This document shows positions 18,208-28,200 of a stretch of 64,000 nucleotides of DNA, in pieces; the stretch's first letter is position 1; each line of letters begins with the position of its first letter. Below the pieces are notes generated by a model, which had not been told where the DNA came from, did not search any database, and saw only the letters and a list, made by a program, of their open reading frames with translations. The translations under genes and the position numbers were made by a program. The DNA comes from MTP4 sp052056915 (GTDB taxonomy: Archaea; Halobacteriota; Methanosarcinia; Methanosarcinales; Methanosarcinaceae), in assembly GCF_052056915.1 (NCBI RefSeq), contig NZ_CP195119.1, positions 1,178,001 through 1,242,000 on the forward strand. The letters run 5' to 3'.

Positions 18208-18762
18208 TCAGGCCTGGCTATCAATCCATTCCAGAAACTTATCGATGGCCCTGAAGCGATGGGAAACCTTGTTTTTCTCAGCGTCCCCGAGTTCCCCGAA
18301 GGTCTTGCCCTGGTACTCGAAGATCGGGTCGTAGCCGAAACCCCCGGTCCCGCGTTCTTCGTAAGCGATTTTACCTTCCACCACTCCGGGAAAGACCAGG
18401 GGCTCTTTTCCGGGTTCACAGTAGCCAATTACGGTTTTGAAATAGGCTGTCCGGTCTTCTTCCTCTTCCATAAGCTTGAGCACTTTAAGGTTTCCGAGGT
18501 TATCCTCCACATAACGGGAGTAAGGTCCTGGAAAACCGTTTAAGGCTTTTATGAAAATTCCCGAGTCGTCTACCATTGCCGGCACGTTCAGTTTGTTTGC
18601 GACGTACTGGGCGCCGTGGGCGGCGATAGGTTCCAGTTCATCTTCCTGGTACTCAGGGTACCCATTTTTGTTCTGGGTAACTTCGATTCCCCGGGAAGCG
18701 AGGATGTCCCGGACCTCGGCAAACTTGCCTTTATTTCCCGTAACAAAGATAATTTTACGCAT
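18208..18762 (-). CDS. XTP/dITP diphosphatase (Ham1/RdgB)
   Basis: This protein hydrolyses non-canonical purine nucleoside triphosphates (XTP, dITP) to monophosphates, keeping them out of DNA and RNA. From the ATG at 18762 the protein is 184 residues, beginning MRKIIFVTGNKGK, the family's nucleotide-binding opening. Other family blocks are VDDSGIFIKALNGFPGPYS, RTAYFKTVIGYC, GTGGFGYDPIFEYQG and the C-terminal SHRFRA. An upstream ATG at 18804 would add 14 residues, but the family opening supports 18762. The gene overlaps the Kae1-Bud32 stop by 8 bases and is therefore co-transcribed with it. Confidence 0.95.
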   Translation of the reverse strand: MRKIIFVTGNKGKFAEVRDILASRGIEVTQNKNGYPEYQEDELEPIAAHGAQYVANKLNVPAMVDDSGIFIKALNGFPGPYSRYVEDNLGNLKVLKLMEEEEDRTAYFKTVIGYCEPGKEPLVFPGVVEGKIAYEERGTGGFGYDPIFEYQGKTFGELGDAEKNKVSHRFRAIDKFLEWIDSQA

Positions 18763-20398
18763 AGCGAGCCCTCTTTTTGATCTCTTCAACTCGCTTGAGT
18801 ACATCCGCTGCTTCTATAAAAGTACTTCCATACCCTTTTTTGAAAGCTTCTATCAAGGCTTCAGCTTCCCGGTGTGTGCTCTCAAAGGTCTGGAAGAGCA
18901 CATGCACGTCCACACCCCTGGCTTCCAGGGACTTTTCAAAGTAGGCAAGCCCAAAGTCCAGAAGGTAGAGCCGGTTGCCGGCTAGCAGGAGGTTCGATGT
19001 GGTCAGGTCCCCGTGCACTATCCCCGCACTGTGGAGCTTCCCTACGAGTTCCCCCACCTTTATTGAGACATCGGGGGAGATCAGGTACTTGACAGGAGCC
19101 CCTCCGATATACTGCATTTTGAGCTTGAAAGCTTCAACATCATAAATAATGGGCGTGGGAACTCCCGCACGCCGGGCTTCCGACATCAGACGGGCTTCGG
19201 TCCGGTTCCTTTCTTTCCGGATCCTTTCATCTATTTCCTTCAAACGGTAAGCTTTCGGGACCCGTTCCTTGACAAGTACCTTCTCTCCTCCCGGCCCTTC
19301 TTCAAGATAAACAACAGCCTCGGCTCCACTGTCCAGCAGCTCTCCGGGGGGTAAACTGAGGATAGCCTCCGGAGAGATTTCCAGGGCTTTTTCCGTTTTT
19401 TCTTCCCGGATCCAGGTCACTTCCACATCGTCGGTCCTGAAACCGGGGTCAACCCGGGACTCTTCCAGGGAAAGTAAGTTCCCTGACTTATACATCAGGA
19501 GCCCGGTATAGGCTATCATGGTCCCATTATCTCCCATGAAGCGCTTTTCGGGCACGTAGAACTTTGCACCTCTGGCTTCACACATGTCGTTTAACATCTC
19601 CCTGAGCTTCCCGTTGGCTCCGACCCCTCCTGCCAGCAGCACCTCTTTTTTCCCGGTGTGGGCAAGGGCGCGTTCGGCCACTTCCACTACCATGGCAAAG
19701 GCTGTTTCCTGGTAGGAATAGCAGACGTCTTCAAGAGGGGCTTTTTTCAGGGCTTCGCTGGCAGCCGTGGATAAGCCCGAAAATGAGAGATCCATTCCCT
19801 TGACCACGTAAGGGAGAGGGATGTAGTTCTTTGCATCCCTTGCATACATTTCGATCTTCGGCCCCCCGGGATGGGGGAGGCCTGCTCCCCGTGCAAACTT
19901 GTCAAGGGCATTTCCAAGCCCGATGTCCAGGGTTTCCCCGAAGACCCGGTACCTGCCTGCCATGTGGGAGAGCACCTGGGAATTTGCCCCGCTCACATAG
20001 ACGACCACGGGATCCTTTGAAGGAGTCCTCCAGATTCCGATCTCAATGTGGGCGATGCAGTGGTTGACCCCTATCAGGGGGATCCCGAGGGAAAGGGAAA
20101 GCATCCGGGCTGCCGTTGCCACGGTCCTTAGGCAGGGTCCAAGCCCGGGCCCCCGGGAAAAAGCTATCCCGTCAATATCGGAAGGATCGACTCCTTTTTC
20201 CTTAGCTTCCACAAGAAGTCTTTTGACCACGCTTGCTGCGTACTTTGCATGGTGCTGGGCGGCTTCCCGGGGATGGATCCCGCCGGTTTCCGGTTTGTAG
20301 GTCTCAGTGACCTCGGCTATGATCTCGGTCTCGGTCACAATTGCGGCACTCAGGTTCCAGGCAGTGCCTTCGATTCCAAGAATGAATGTTTTTTTCAA
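18755..20398 (-). CDS. Kae1-Bud32 fusion: tRNA threonylcarbamoyl transferase and kinase
   Basis: A 547-residue fusion of two KEOPS subunits, which make N6-threonylcarbamoyladenosine at position 37 of ANN-reading tRNAs. The Kae1 part (1 to about 325) has GIEGTAWN, the metal-binding HCIAH (His113, His117), FSRGPGLGP, FSGLSTA, LLAGGVGANGKLREML and GDNGTMIAYTG. The Bud32 part (about 345-547) has the small kinase fold with Lys377 (VLVKER), HGDLTTSNLLL (462 onwards) and DFGLAYF (481 onwards). The fused form is known from Methanosarcina and Methanocaldococcus. The ATG start is standard. The gene overlaps the XTP pyrophosphatase gene. In many archaea kae1 follows the S27Ae gene directly; here about 9 kb intervenes. 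Confidence 0.97.
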   Translation of the reverse strand: MKKTFILGIEGTAWNLSAAIVTETEIIAEVTETYKPETGGIHPREAAQHHAKYAASVVKRLLVEAKEKGVDPSDIDGIAFSRGPGLGPCLRTVATAARMLSLSLGIPLIGVNHCIAHIEIGIWRTPSKDPVVVYVSGANSQVLSHMAGRYRVFGETLDIGLGNALDKFARGAGLPHPGGPKIEMYARDAKNYIPLPYVVKGMDLSFSGLSTAASEALKKAPLEDVCYSYQETAFAMVVEVAERALAHTGKKEVLLAGGVGANGKLREMLNDMCEARGAKFYVPEKRFMGDNGTMIAYTGLLMYKSGNLLSLEESRVDPGFRTDDVEVTWIREEKTEKALEISPEAILSLPPGELLDSGAEAVVYLEEGPGGEKVLVKERVPKAYRLKEIDERIRKERNRTEARLMSEARRAGVPTPIIYDVEAFKLKMQYIGGAPVKYLISPDVSIKVGELVGKLHSAGIVHGDLTTSNLLLAGNRLYLLDFGLAYFEKSLEARGVDVHVLFQTFESTHREAEALIEAFKKGYGSTFIEAADVLKRVEEIKKRARYA

Positions 20399-20705
20399 GG
20401 CGTTCCGCTCTCCTTAAAAATGGTATTCTCTGCTTACTGTTGCTTCTTCCGATAATGAAGGAGCAGGTTTTATATAGCTTTGCCTCCCGGGATAATCGTT
20501 CTAAGGGAGAAAGTATTTCTGAATGTTTGAAAAAAATATTCCGGGTGGTTTTGAAAAAGCTTTGACTTTCCTTCTCCCTCTGCCTTCCAAACTTCTCCAG
20601 CCCTACGTCTTCCAAACTTCTCCAGCCTTACGTCTTCCAAACTTCTCCAGCCCTACGTTTTCCAAACTTCTCCAGCCTTACGTCTTCCAAACTTCTTCCC
20701 TTTAC
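20399..20705. other. Gap upstream of Kae1-Bud32
   Basis: Contains the Kae1-Bud32 promoter region near 20400-20500 and a tandem repeat nearer the TPR gene stop. No gene is visible. Confidence 0.5.
20584..20696. repeat. 25-bp tandem repeat, four copies plus part
   Basis: Copies start at 20584, 20609, 20634 and 20659, with a partial fifth to 20696. They differ at one or two positions (ccctacgt/ccttacgt, ctt/ttt). They end 10 bases before the stop of TPR gene C. Confidence 0.95.
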
Positions 20706-23700
20706 TCAGAACTTTTCTAGCTTCCCTATTCGGTCTTCCATCAACTCCGGGGAGAGCAAGCTTTTTTCGAGCCTTTCCCTGAACTCGTCCAGAAGGGTAG
20801 CCGGCACGTCGAACTCCGGGGGGGGAGGGGTATGGGTTTCAATTTCCGGTTCATCACCCGGTTTGTGGAGCCTTATCCCCGGAAAGAGCAGGATAAAGAG
20901 TAAAACCAGAATAATGAGGGTATATTCCCTGCCGTATTGCTCCCAGGAGACTGCGGAGAATACGCCTGAAGAAAAGATTCCTGAAAAAACAGGCTGCAGG
21001 GCAGCCGCCAGCCAGGATATAAACGGGAGGGTTGAGGCTGCAGGGTGGGAGAGAAGCAGGCTGGCTATAAATATCAGTATGAGCAGGAACCCTGCTTTCT
21101 TGAGCCTGCAGTATTTTCCTGAGACAAGCCACCACTCCCACCAGGCAGGCTTCAGAGGGCCTGAGCGAATGTGTTCCCGGAGATCGGACGCGGGGGTTTT
21201 TATGTCTGCAGGAGTTTCGAGTTCCAGGCACTCTTCAAGCCTTTCGAAGGCTTTTTGGAAATAACGGATTTTGTAGCAGTAAAAGCCCAGGAAATAAAGG
21301 ATGTATGCCCTGAGTTCGCTGTCTTTCGATTCCCGGGAAAGGGCTGTTTTTTCCAGTTTCCGGACCGTTGAAAGGAGCATTTGCCTGTATTGTCCGCTTA
21401 CCTGTCCGCCTGTATCTCTGCTTGCCTCACCGTTTGACTCTCCACTTTCCCGGTCAAAAGTCACTTCTGCATACAGGTACCTGGCATACGCGTCCCAGAG
21501 CAGGAGTTCCGGGTCGGAAGAGTCCAGGTCAAGAGCCCGCCCGAATGACTCCATAGCTTCCTCGTAAGCCTGTTCTTCAAGCTCTATCCTGCCTTTAAGG
21601 ATTCTTGAGAATACATTTTCATGTTCTTCCGATATCGAGGCTTCCACCTCTTTTAGTGCTCCTTCGTTGTTCCCGAGCCTGAAGTAAAGTTCTGCAAGCC
21701 CGTCCCGCGCATGGAAATTTTTCGGGTTTAACTCCACCGCTTTTCTATAAGCCTGTGCAGCTTGCTCGTAGTTTCCGATTCTTGTAGATGCAAAGCCCAG
21801 CAGGCAGGCTAAGAGGTCATGGTCAGGGTCAATTGCTTCGATTTTTTCCAGAGTGTCCACGGCTCTGTCGAATTCCTGTAGGCGGATGAGGGTGAATGCT
21901 TTCAGGGTCGAAGCCGGGGTGTTTCCAGGGTCAACGCCAAGGACCCTTTCAAAAGCATCCCTCGCTTTTTCCCATTCTCCCATCCGGGCTAGAACGATTC
22001 CTTCTCCAAGACAGGCTTGCTCCCCGTTTCTTCCGAACTGCCGGGCTCTTTCAAAAGCTTCCCGGGCTTCCCGGGGTTTTTCGAGGGCATCGAGGGCAAA
22101 GCCCTTTGCGTTCCATAGGACTTCCTGAAAGGACTTCTTTTGAAAGGGCTTTTTTTGAAGGGCTTTTTTCCGAAGGAACGTTTTTCCTGAGCCCTCATTT
22201 TCAACTTCATCTTTGTCGACTTTTTCGAGGGCTCCCAGGGCTTCTTCATACCGTTTCAAATAAATGAGCACAAGGCCTTTGTAAAGCTCCAGAGAAGGAT
22301 CTTCCGGATTGAGCTCCAGGGCTTTTTCAAAAGCTTCCAGGGATTCTCTATACCGATCAAGTCCTGCCCTGGCAAGTCCCCTGTATTTCCAGGCTTCAGG
22401 GTCAAGGTTTTCCTCCGGGGTCTTTTCAGAGATTTCCAGGAATTTTTTAAACGCTATCTGGAGCCTTTTTTCCAGTACCTCGTCGTATTCTTTCCTCCAA
22501 CCTTTGAGCCGGATGAGGACAACTCCCCGGTTGTAGCGGGCAGGGAGGCTTCCGTGGTCAAGCCTCATAAGTGTCTCGTAAGCTTCCAGAGCATCTCTAT
22601 ATTTTCCAAGTTCACACAGAGTGTTCCCTTTCACGTTCCAGGAAAATGTGTTCTCAGGTTCCAGGTCGAGGGCATGGTTGAAAGCCTCCAGGGCTTTTTC
22701 GAACTCCTCCAGTTTGAAATATACAGCTCCGAGCCCGCTCAGGATTCCACCGTTTCCGGGCTCAAGAGCAAGGGCTTTTTTGTAAGCTCTAAGAGCTTCA
22801 TCATATCTCCCGAGCCCGAAATGGGAACTTCCGAACCCTTTCCAGCCCCGGGCACTTTCAGGCTCAAGTTCCAGGGCTTTTCCGTAAACGTCAAAGGCTT
22901 TTTCGTAGCTTTCGCCTATCAGGAGCAGGGCTCCTTTATTATACAGGGCTTCGCCAAGGGAAGCGTCCGTTTCAAGGGCTGTCTCAAAAGCTTCCAGGGC
23001 TTCTTCGTACTTTTCCAGTTTCCCGAGTACCCTTCCCTTTTCATTCCAGATCCCGGCATTTTCCGGATCGAGTTCAAGAGCCTTTTCAAAAGCATCCAGG
23101 GCTTTTTTTGGTTTTCCGAGAGCCTCATAGACTTTTCCTTCCCCTGCCCAGCCTCCGGCAAAATCCGGCTTCAACTCCAGAGCCTTTTCATAAGCCTGCA
23201 AAGCCTTTTCAGGTTCATCAAGTTCAAAGTAGACCTTTGCAGTCCCTTCCCAGGCCCCTGCGTGTGTGGGCTCCAGTTTCAGGGTTTCTCCGAATGCCTC
23301 AAGCGCTTCCCCGGCTTTTCCAAGGGCCTGCAGGGAAAGCCCCTTATAGTACAGAGCTCCCGGGTTTCCCGGACTTATTTCAAGGGAACGGGAAAACGCC
23401 TCCAGTGCCCCCTCGTACCTCCCTAGCTGGTGAAGGGCAAGCCCTTTATAATGCCAGGCCCCGGCATCCAATTCATTCTTCTCAAGAACCATCCCGAATG
23501 CTTCCAGGGCCTCTGCGGGCCTTTTAAGGTAGCCCAGGGCAAGCCCCTTGCAGTAAAGGGCTCCGGAATTTTCCGGCTCCAGAGAAAGGGCTTTTTCAAA
23601 AGCCTCCAGAGCCTCTTCCGGCCTGTCCAGGTAGCTCAGGGCATTTCCCATGTAGTACCAGGCTGCAGCGTCTTCGGGATTTATTTCAAGCACCGTGCAG

Positions 23701-23807
23701 AGAGCTTCAAGAGCTTTTTCAAAATGTTCCCTGGCTTCGGCATATTTCTTCAGGGAAAAAAGAGCAAGGGCCTTACTGTACAGGGCTCTGGCGTAGAGGG
23801 AGTACAT
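20706..23807 (-). CDS. TPR-repeat membrane protein C (intact)
   Basis: A 1033-residue protein with about 20 tetratricopeptide repeats (34-residue helix pairs of the type AWYYMGNALSYLDRPEEALE) over the first ~830 residues. It ends in a conserved module: KPAWWEWWL, two membrane helices (GFLLILIFIASLLLSHP and EYTLIILVLLFILLFP) and a cytoplasmic tail. TPRs are protein-protein docking surfaces; partners are unknown. It is GC-richer than the two upstream TPR genes and has no internal TAG. The start MYSLYARALYSK is supported by gagg about 9 bases before the ATG. The second membrane module matches the end of TPR gene A. It is probably a membrane-tethered scaffold. Confidence 0.85.
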   Translation of the reverse strand: MYSLYARALYSKALALFSLKKYAEAREHFEKALEALCTVLEINPEDAAAWYYMGNALSYLDRPEEALEAFEKALSLEPENSGALYCKGLALGYLKRPAEALEAFGMVLEKNELDAGAWHYKGLALHQLGRYEGALEAFSRSLEISPGNPGALYYKGLSLQALGKAGEALEAFGETLKLEPTHAGAWEGTAKVYFELDEPEKALQAYEKALELKPDFAGGWAGEGKVYEALGKPKKALDAFEKALELDPENAGIWNEKGRVLGKLEKYEEALEAFETALETDASLGEALYNKGALLLIGESYEKAFDVYGKALELEPESARGWKGFGSSHFGLGRYDEALRAYKKALALEPGNGGILSGLGAVYFKLEEFEKALEAFNHALDLEPENTFSWNVKGNTLCELGKYRDALEAYETLMRLDHGSLPARYNRGVVLIRLKGWRKEYDEVLEKRLQIAFKKFLEISEKTPEENLDPEAWKYRGLARAGLDRYRESLEAFEKALELNPEDPSLELYKGLVLIYLKRYEEALGALEKVDKDEVENEGSGKTFLRKKALQKKPFQKKSFQEVLWNAKGFALDALEKPREAREAFERARQFGRNGEQACLGEGIVLARMGEWEKARDAFERVLGVDPGNTPASTLKAFTLIRLQEFDRAVDTLEKIEAIDPDHDLLACLLGFASTRIGNYEQAAQAYRKAVELNPKNFHARDGLAELYFRLGNNEGALKEVEASISEEHENVFSRILKGRIELEEQAYEEAMESFGRALDLDSSDPELLLWDAYARYLYAEVTFDRESGESNGEASRDTGGQVSGQYRQMLLSTVRKLEKTALSRESKDSELRAYILYFLGFYCYKIRYFQKAFERLEECLELETPADIKTPASDLREHIRSGPLKPAWWEWWLVSGKYCRLKKAGFLLILIFIASLLLSHPAASTLPFISWLAAALQPVFSGIFSSGVFSAVSWEQYGREYTLIILVLLFILLFPGIRLHKPGDEPEIETHTPPPPEFDVPATLLDEFRERLEKSLLSPELMEDRIGKLEKF

Positions 23808-23982
23808 GGTGCCTCTGGAATCTGCGGTTAAAAAAATTTATATCAAATTATATATGCTCCCTGTTATAAATACGGATGCAGAAGAGAGTTTCTTAGTTGA
23901 AATAATCGTATTGGTAAGTATAGGTTTCACTTCTTTATTTGGAATGATGAAAATTTTTATTGTTGACATATGTGTCAAATTT

Positions 23983-25122
23983 TTACTTCTTGTGACTATT
24001 GCCTTCGCTTTTCTTCATTAAAGAATACGTAACGTCTTTTTGATAGAGGGCATAAGAATCCCCGGGATTAATAAGTAGTGCTTTGTCAAAAGCCTGGATC
24101 GCTTCTTCATGTTTTTTTATAGTGCTGAGTGCTATTCCCTTATTGTTCCACGCAAAAATGTATTCAGGGTCCATTTCCAATGCCTTATTGAAAGCTTCTA
24201 TAGCTTCTTTATATTTATGGAGTGAAAGGAATACCAGACCTTTGTTGTTCCAGATTCCCGGGGAGGGGTTCAGTTCAAGGGCTTTATCAAAGACATCCAG
24301 TGACTCTGCATATTTGTTAAGTTTGTATAGAGTGAGACCCTTGTAGTACAATGCATTAGTATTTGTTGGGTTATGTTCGATTTTTGTCTCAAAAAGATTT
24401 AAAGCTGTTTCATAACATCTGGTCGCTTTGTCGAAATTGGATCGTTCATTAAAAAGAAGTCCCTAGTTATACCATGCCTCAGCGTTTTCATCTATTTCGA
24501 TTGATTTGTTGAAGGCTTCTGAAGCTTCTGAATAGCGTTTTTGTGCATATAGGATGATTCCTCTGTAATTCCATGCAAAGGAATTTCGTGGATCAATTTT
24601 TAGAGTTATTTCGAAAGCTTCTTTGGCTTCTTCATACCTACAAAGGTAATAATAAGTGATCCCCAAATTATTCCAAGCATCTAGATAGCAAGGATCTACT
24701 TGAAGAGCCTTCTTAAAATACCTTAAAGATCTATTGTATTCTTGCATTAAATTGTGTGTTATTCCTCTATAGTTCCAGGCTGTAGCATCGTTTGGGTTTA
24801 ATTGAATTATTTTTTTAAATGAGTATATTGCTTCTGAGAAATATTTGAGATTACAACAAACTAAACCTCTGTAGTACCAGACAGATGAAAAATTCGAATT
24901 AATCCTGATAGCTTTATTAAAAGCTTCAAGTGCTTCTTCGAACCTTTTGAGGGCGCGAAGAATCAAACCATTATAGTATAATATGAAATAATTGTCGTGG
25001 GAAATTTCTGCGTTTTTTTCAACGATTTTCAGGCCTTTTTCAAGAGCCTCTAATGAAGCATCATGATCTCCAAATTTATCAAGGGATGCCCCTTTTTTGT
25101 ACAACCATGCTAAATAATACAA
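23983..25122 (-). CDS. TPR-repeat protein B with one in-frame TAG
   Basis: From the TTG at 25122 to the TAA at 23985-23983 the frame has 379 codons, open except for a TAG at codon 220 (24465-24463). The two halves join without frame change: AWYN, then TAG, then GLLFNE, exactly where the TPR consensus has AWYNKGL, so the TAG stands for a lysine position. About ten TPRs are visible and there is no membrane anchor. The true start is unclear: the 43 codons between the TPR A stop (25252) and 25122 are open and protein-like (for example EIRICPIETFNEEIKAFEGE), but they lack ATG, GTG or TTG. If UAG is read, the product is a soluble TPR protein; if not, a 219-residue fragment results. Confidence 0.6.
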
Positions 25123-25251
25123 TAAGTACTCGGGTCGTTTTTCCAGTTCCCCTTCAAAGGCTTTTATTTCTTCATTGAATGTTTCAATAGGGCAAATCCT
25201 TATCTCATCCTCATCTGGATTAATTTCGAAATTTAAGCTTCTATAGTTGTC

Positions 25252-28200
25252 TTACAAATCAGCTCCTTTTAAGAACTCCTCTAACTCATCTTTCAGATGG
25301 GATGGTAAGCCGTCCTCCATTTTGAGCTCTCTTGTTGCCGGATACTTTTCCGATTTGGAAAGAGGAATTGTGGAGGGAAAAAATTCAAAAGGTGGTGGTG
25401 AACGTTGCATTTCGATTGAAATCTCTTTTGCTGCGATCCTTTCTATATTAGGGGTCAGTAGTAGCAATAATAAAGTCAATATAAAAGCTGAATATAATAT
25501 AGAATTCTCTTCCCAATTAATTGTGGTTGAGGACTCATTTAGGTGTGCCAAAGGTCCAACTGATATGAAAGATCCTATTAGTTGTATAATATTTCCGAGA
25601 ATATCCTGAATTGCTGGCAAGAACATCAAAAAAATGAATAAAATAATCCCAACAAATAGTAATCTTTTTCTTCCACATGCGCAGGGAGATCCGAGCCACC
25701 ATTCCCACCAAGTTGGCTTTATTTGGTATTTCCAAACGTTTCCAACCAGCAAATCTGCAGATTTTTCCAATGATATTTTTGATTTTAATTTTTTACACTC
25801 CTCAAGCTTTTCCTTTGCTGCAAAAAAATCTCCTATTTTATAATAAAAACAGCCTGTAAAATATGATGTATATGCTTGAATTTCTTTCCAGTTGTTTTCA
25901 TAGTTATTTTCGTTTTTCTTTTTATAGTCAAAAGCTGAAACTTTTAAATTTTTTAAACATAATTCAGCATTAATATTAACATCACCGCATTTCTTTGACT
26001 GTTTGTCATAGCCATTTGACTCGCCGAGAGGCATAAGCAACCTTTCTAAATCTCTAATAATTGAAAGTAGTTTCTCCTGTTGTCTTTTGTTAATTTTCTT
26101 ATATCCATACTCTTTCACATTTGCGCTTTTTCCTATATTTTCATTTTTGCCATTAGTGTCATGGATCTTTTTATCAAAATCGTTTGAGCTTTCAGAAGAA
26201 AATTCGACACTTAAATACCTGGAATAAGCATTCCATAATAGGTAGTGAGGGTTAAGCTTATCTAAAGAAATTGCTTTCCTAAATGAATCTGTTGCAAGCT
26301 CGATCCTGGATGTTTCAATTTCAATCTGGCCTTTTAAACACCAAAGATCAGGATTATCTTTGTTTAACGATAGAGCATGTTGGACTTGTTTTGAAGCATT
26401 GATGAAATCCCCAAATTTCAACAAAAGTATTATCAAGTTTATCCTGGCTAATTGATTGTTAGGAACAATCTTTAATGATCGGGTAAAATTTTCAATTGAT
26501 TCTTCATAATATCCCTGTTCTTTCAAAACAAGTCCTTTGTAGTTCCATGCATCAACACATAGTGGATTGCTTTCTGTGGCTTGATTAAAAGAATCGATGG
26601 CATTTTCGTATTTTCCCCGGTTGTAAAATGAGAGACCTTTGAAATATAAAGCTTCATCAGGTTTTACATGAGAACAATTAGCTTTTTCAAATGCATACTA
26701 AGCATCAGAATATTGTCCAATTTCAAGGTAAATAAGTCCCTTACCAATCCATGCTTCCGCAATTTTTGAATTTAAACTGGATTTGGGGTCTCCATTCTTT
26801 ATATTACCTTCAAATTGAATTACTTCATCAAATTTTTCTGAAGCTTCGTCGAATTTTTCTAATGCCTCTTTATATCTGAGGAGTTTACATAAAGTCAAAC
26901 CTTCATTATACAATGAGTCTCCATACTTTATACAATTCTCCAAATAATCTCGGATAATCTTCGATTTAGGGTTGTATTTGAAGCCCTCAATCCTCTTTTT
27001 CCATCCTTTATAACTGTCTGTATTAATTTTTATAGCTTTTTTAAAAGCTTCGTGAGCTTGTAAATACTTTTTAAGTTTGAAGAGAGCAAGACCTTTACAA
27101 TTCCATGCAAAACTATCATTCGAATTTATTCTTAAAGCACTATCAAAAGAGTCGATTGCTTCATCATATTTTTCAAGCTTATAAAGGATTTTACCTTTGT
27201 TGTTCAACGCACTTGTATATGTAGGTTCAATAACTATCGCTCTCTCGAATTCATCAATTGCTTCAAGATATTTACCCATACTATTGAGTGTTATCCCTTT
27301 TATATTATATCCGTCAGCAGAAACAGGTTTACTTCTTAATACTTTTTTAAATAATTGGATTGAATCATACTTTTTATTTAATTTAGATAGGACAAGACCT
27401 TTGTGGTATAGAGCATCGGTATAATTTGGGTCTTTTTTTATGGCATAATCAAATTCTGACTTTGCTTTTTCAAGGAGATCATTTGGCTTTTCATAAATTT
27501 TAGACTTTTCGTAATAACTAATCCCCTTGTTATAGAATGCTTGTTTTTTAATGATGTCTTTGTCTTTAACTTCATCAAAATGGACTCTTGCTTCCTTATA
27601 TTTTCCAAGGCTATTAAGAGAAAGCCCTATACGAAAGTGAATTTCATTAGAGACATCAGAGTTTGTACTTTTTTCTAAAGCTTTAATCGAATTATTGTAA
27701 GCTTCAATTGCATCAATATATTTCCCAATTTCGTTAAGTGCACGCCCTTTGTAATAGTAAGCGTCGCTGTCTCCACAATTTTTTAAGAAACTGATTACTT
27801 CCCTATATCTTCCACGATTTAAACAAATGTCCGCTTTTTGATTTCTGGACTCTAAGTCTTTTGGATTAAGGTTCAAAGCGTTTTCAAATTCTTCTTCTGC
27901 TTCCTTTAATTTATTGAGTTTGAAATAAGAAAGACCTTTATTATAATAAATATAATACTTTTCTGGCCCACTATTAATCGCTTCTTCAAACGCTTTTATT
28001 GCTTCTTCATATTTTTCATTTATTTCTCTTACTTTCTCCTTAAAAAGCTCAAAACCCAAATAATTGTGAGTTTCTTTTATAAGTTTTTCGCGTTTGAAGT
28101 TCGCAAAATCATTCAAAACAAGACCTTTATTGAACCAAGCATCTTGATGTTTGCAATTTATTGTTGTGGCTTTTTTTAAAGCTTCTATCGCATCTTCATA

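Noticed and set aside
22554..23426. Plus-strand 290-codon frame
   Set aside because: It is antisense to the TPR gene C, whose repeated TPR code keeps the opposite strand open; it has no family resemblance.
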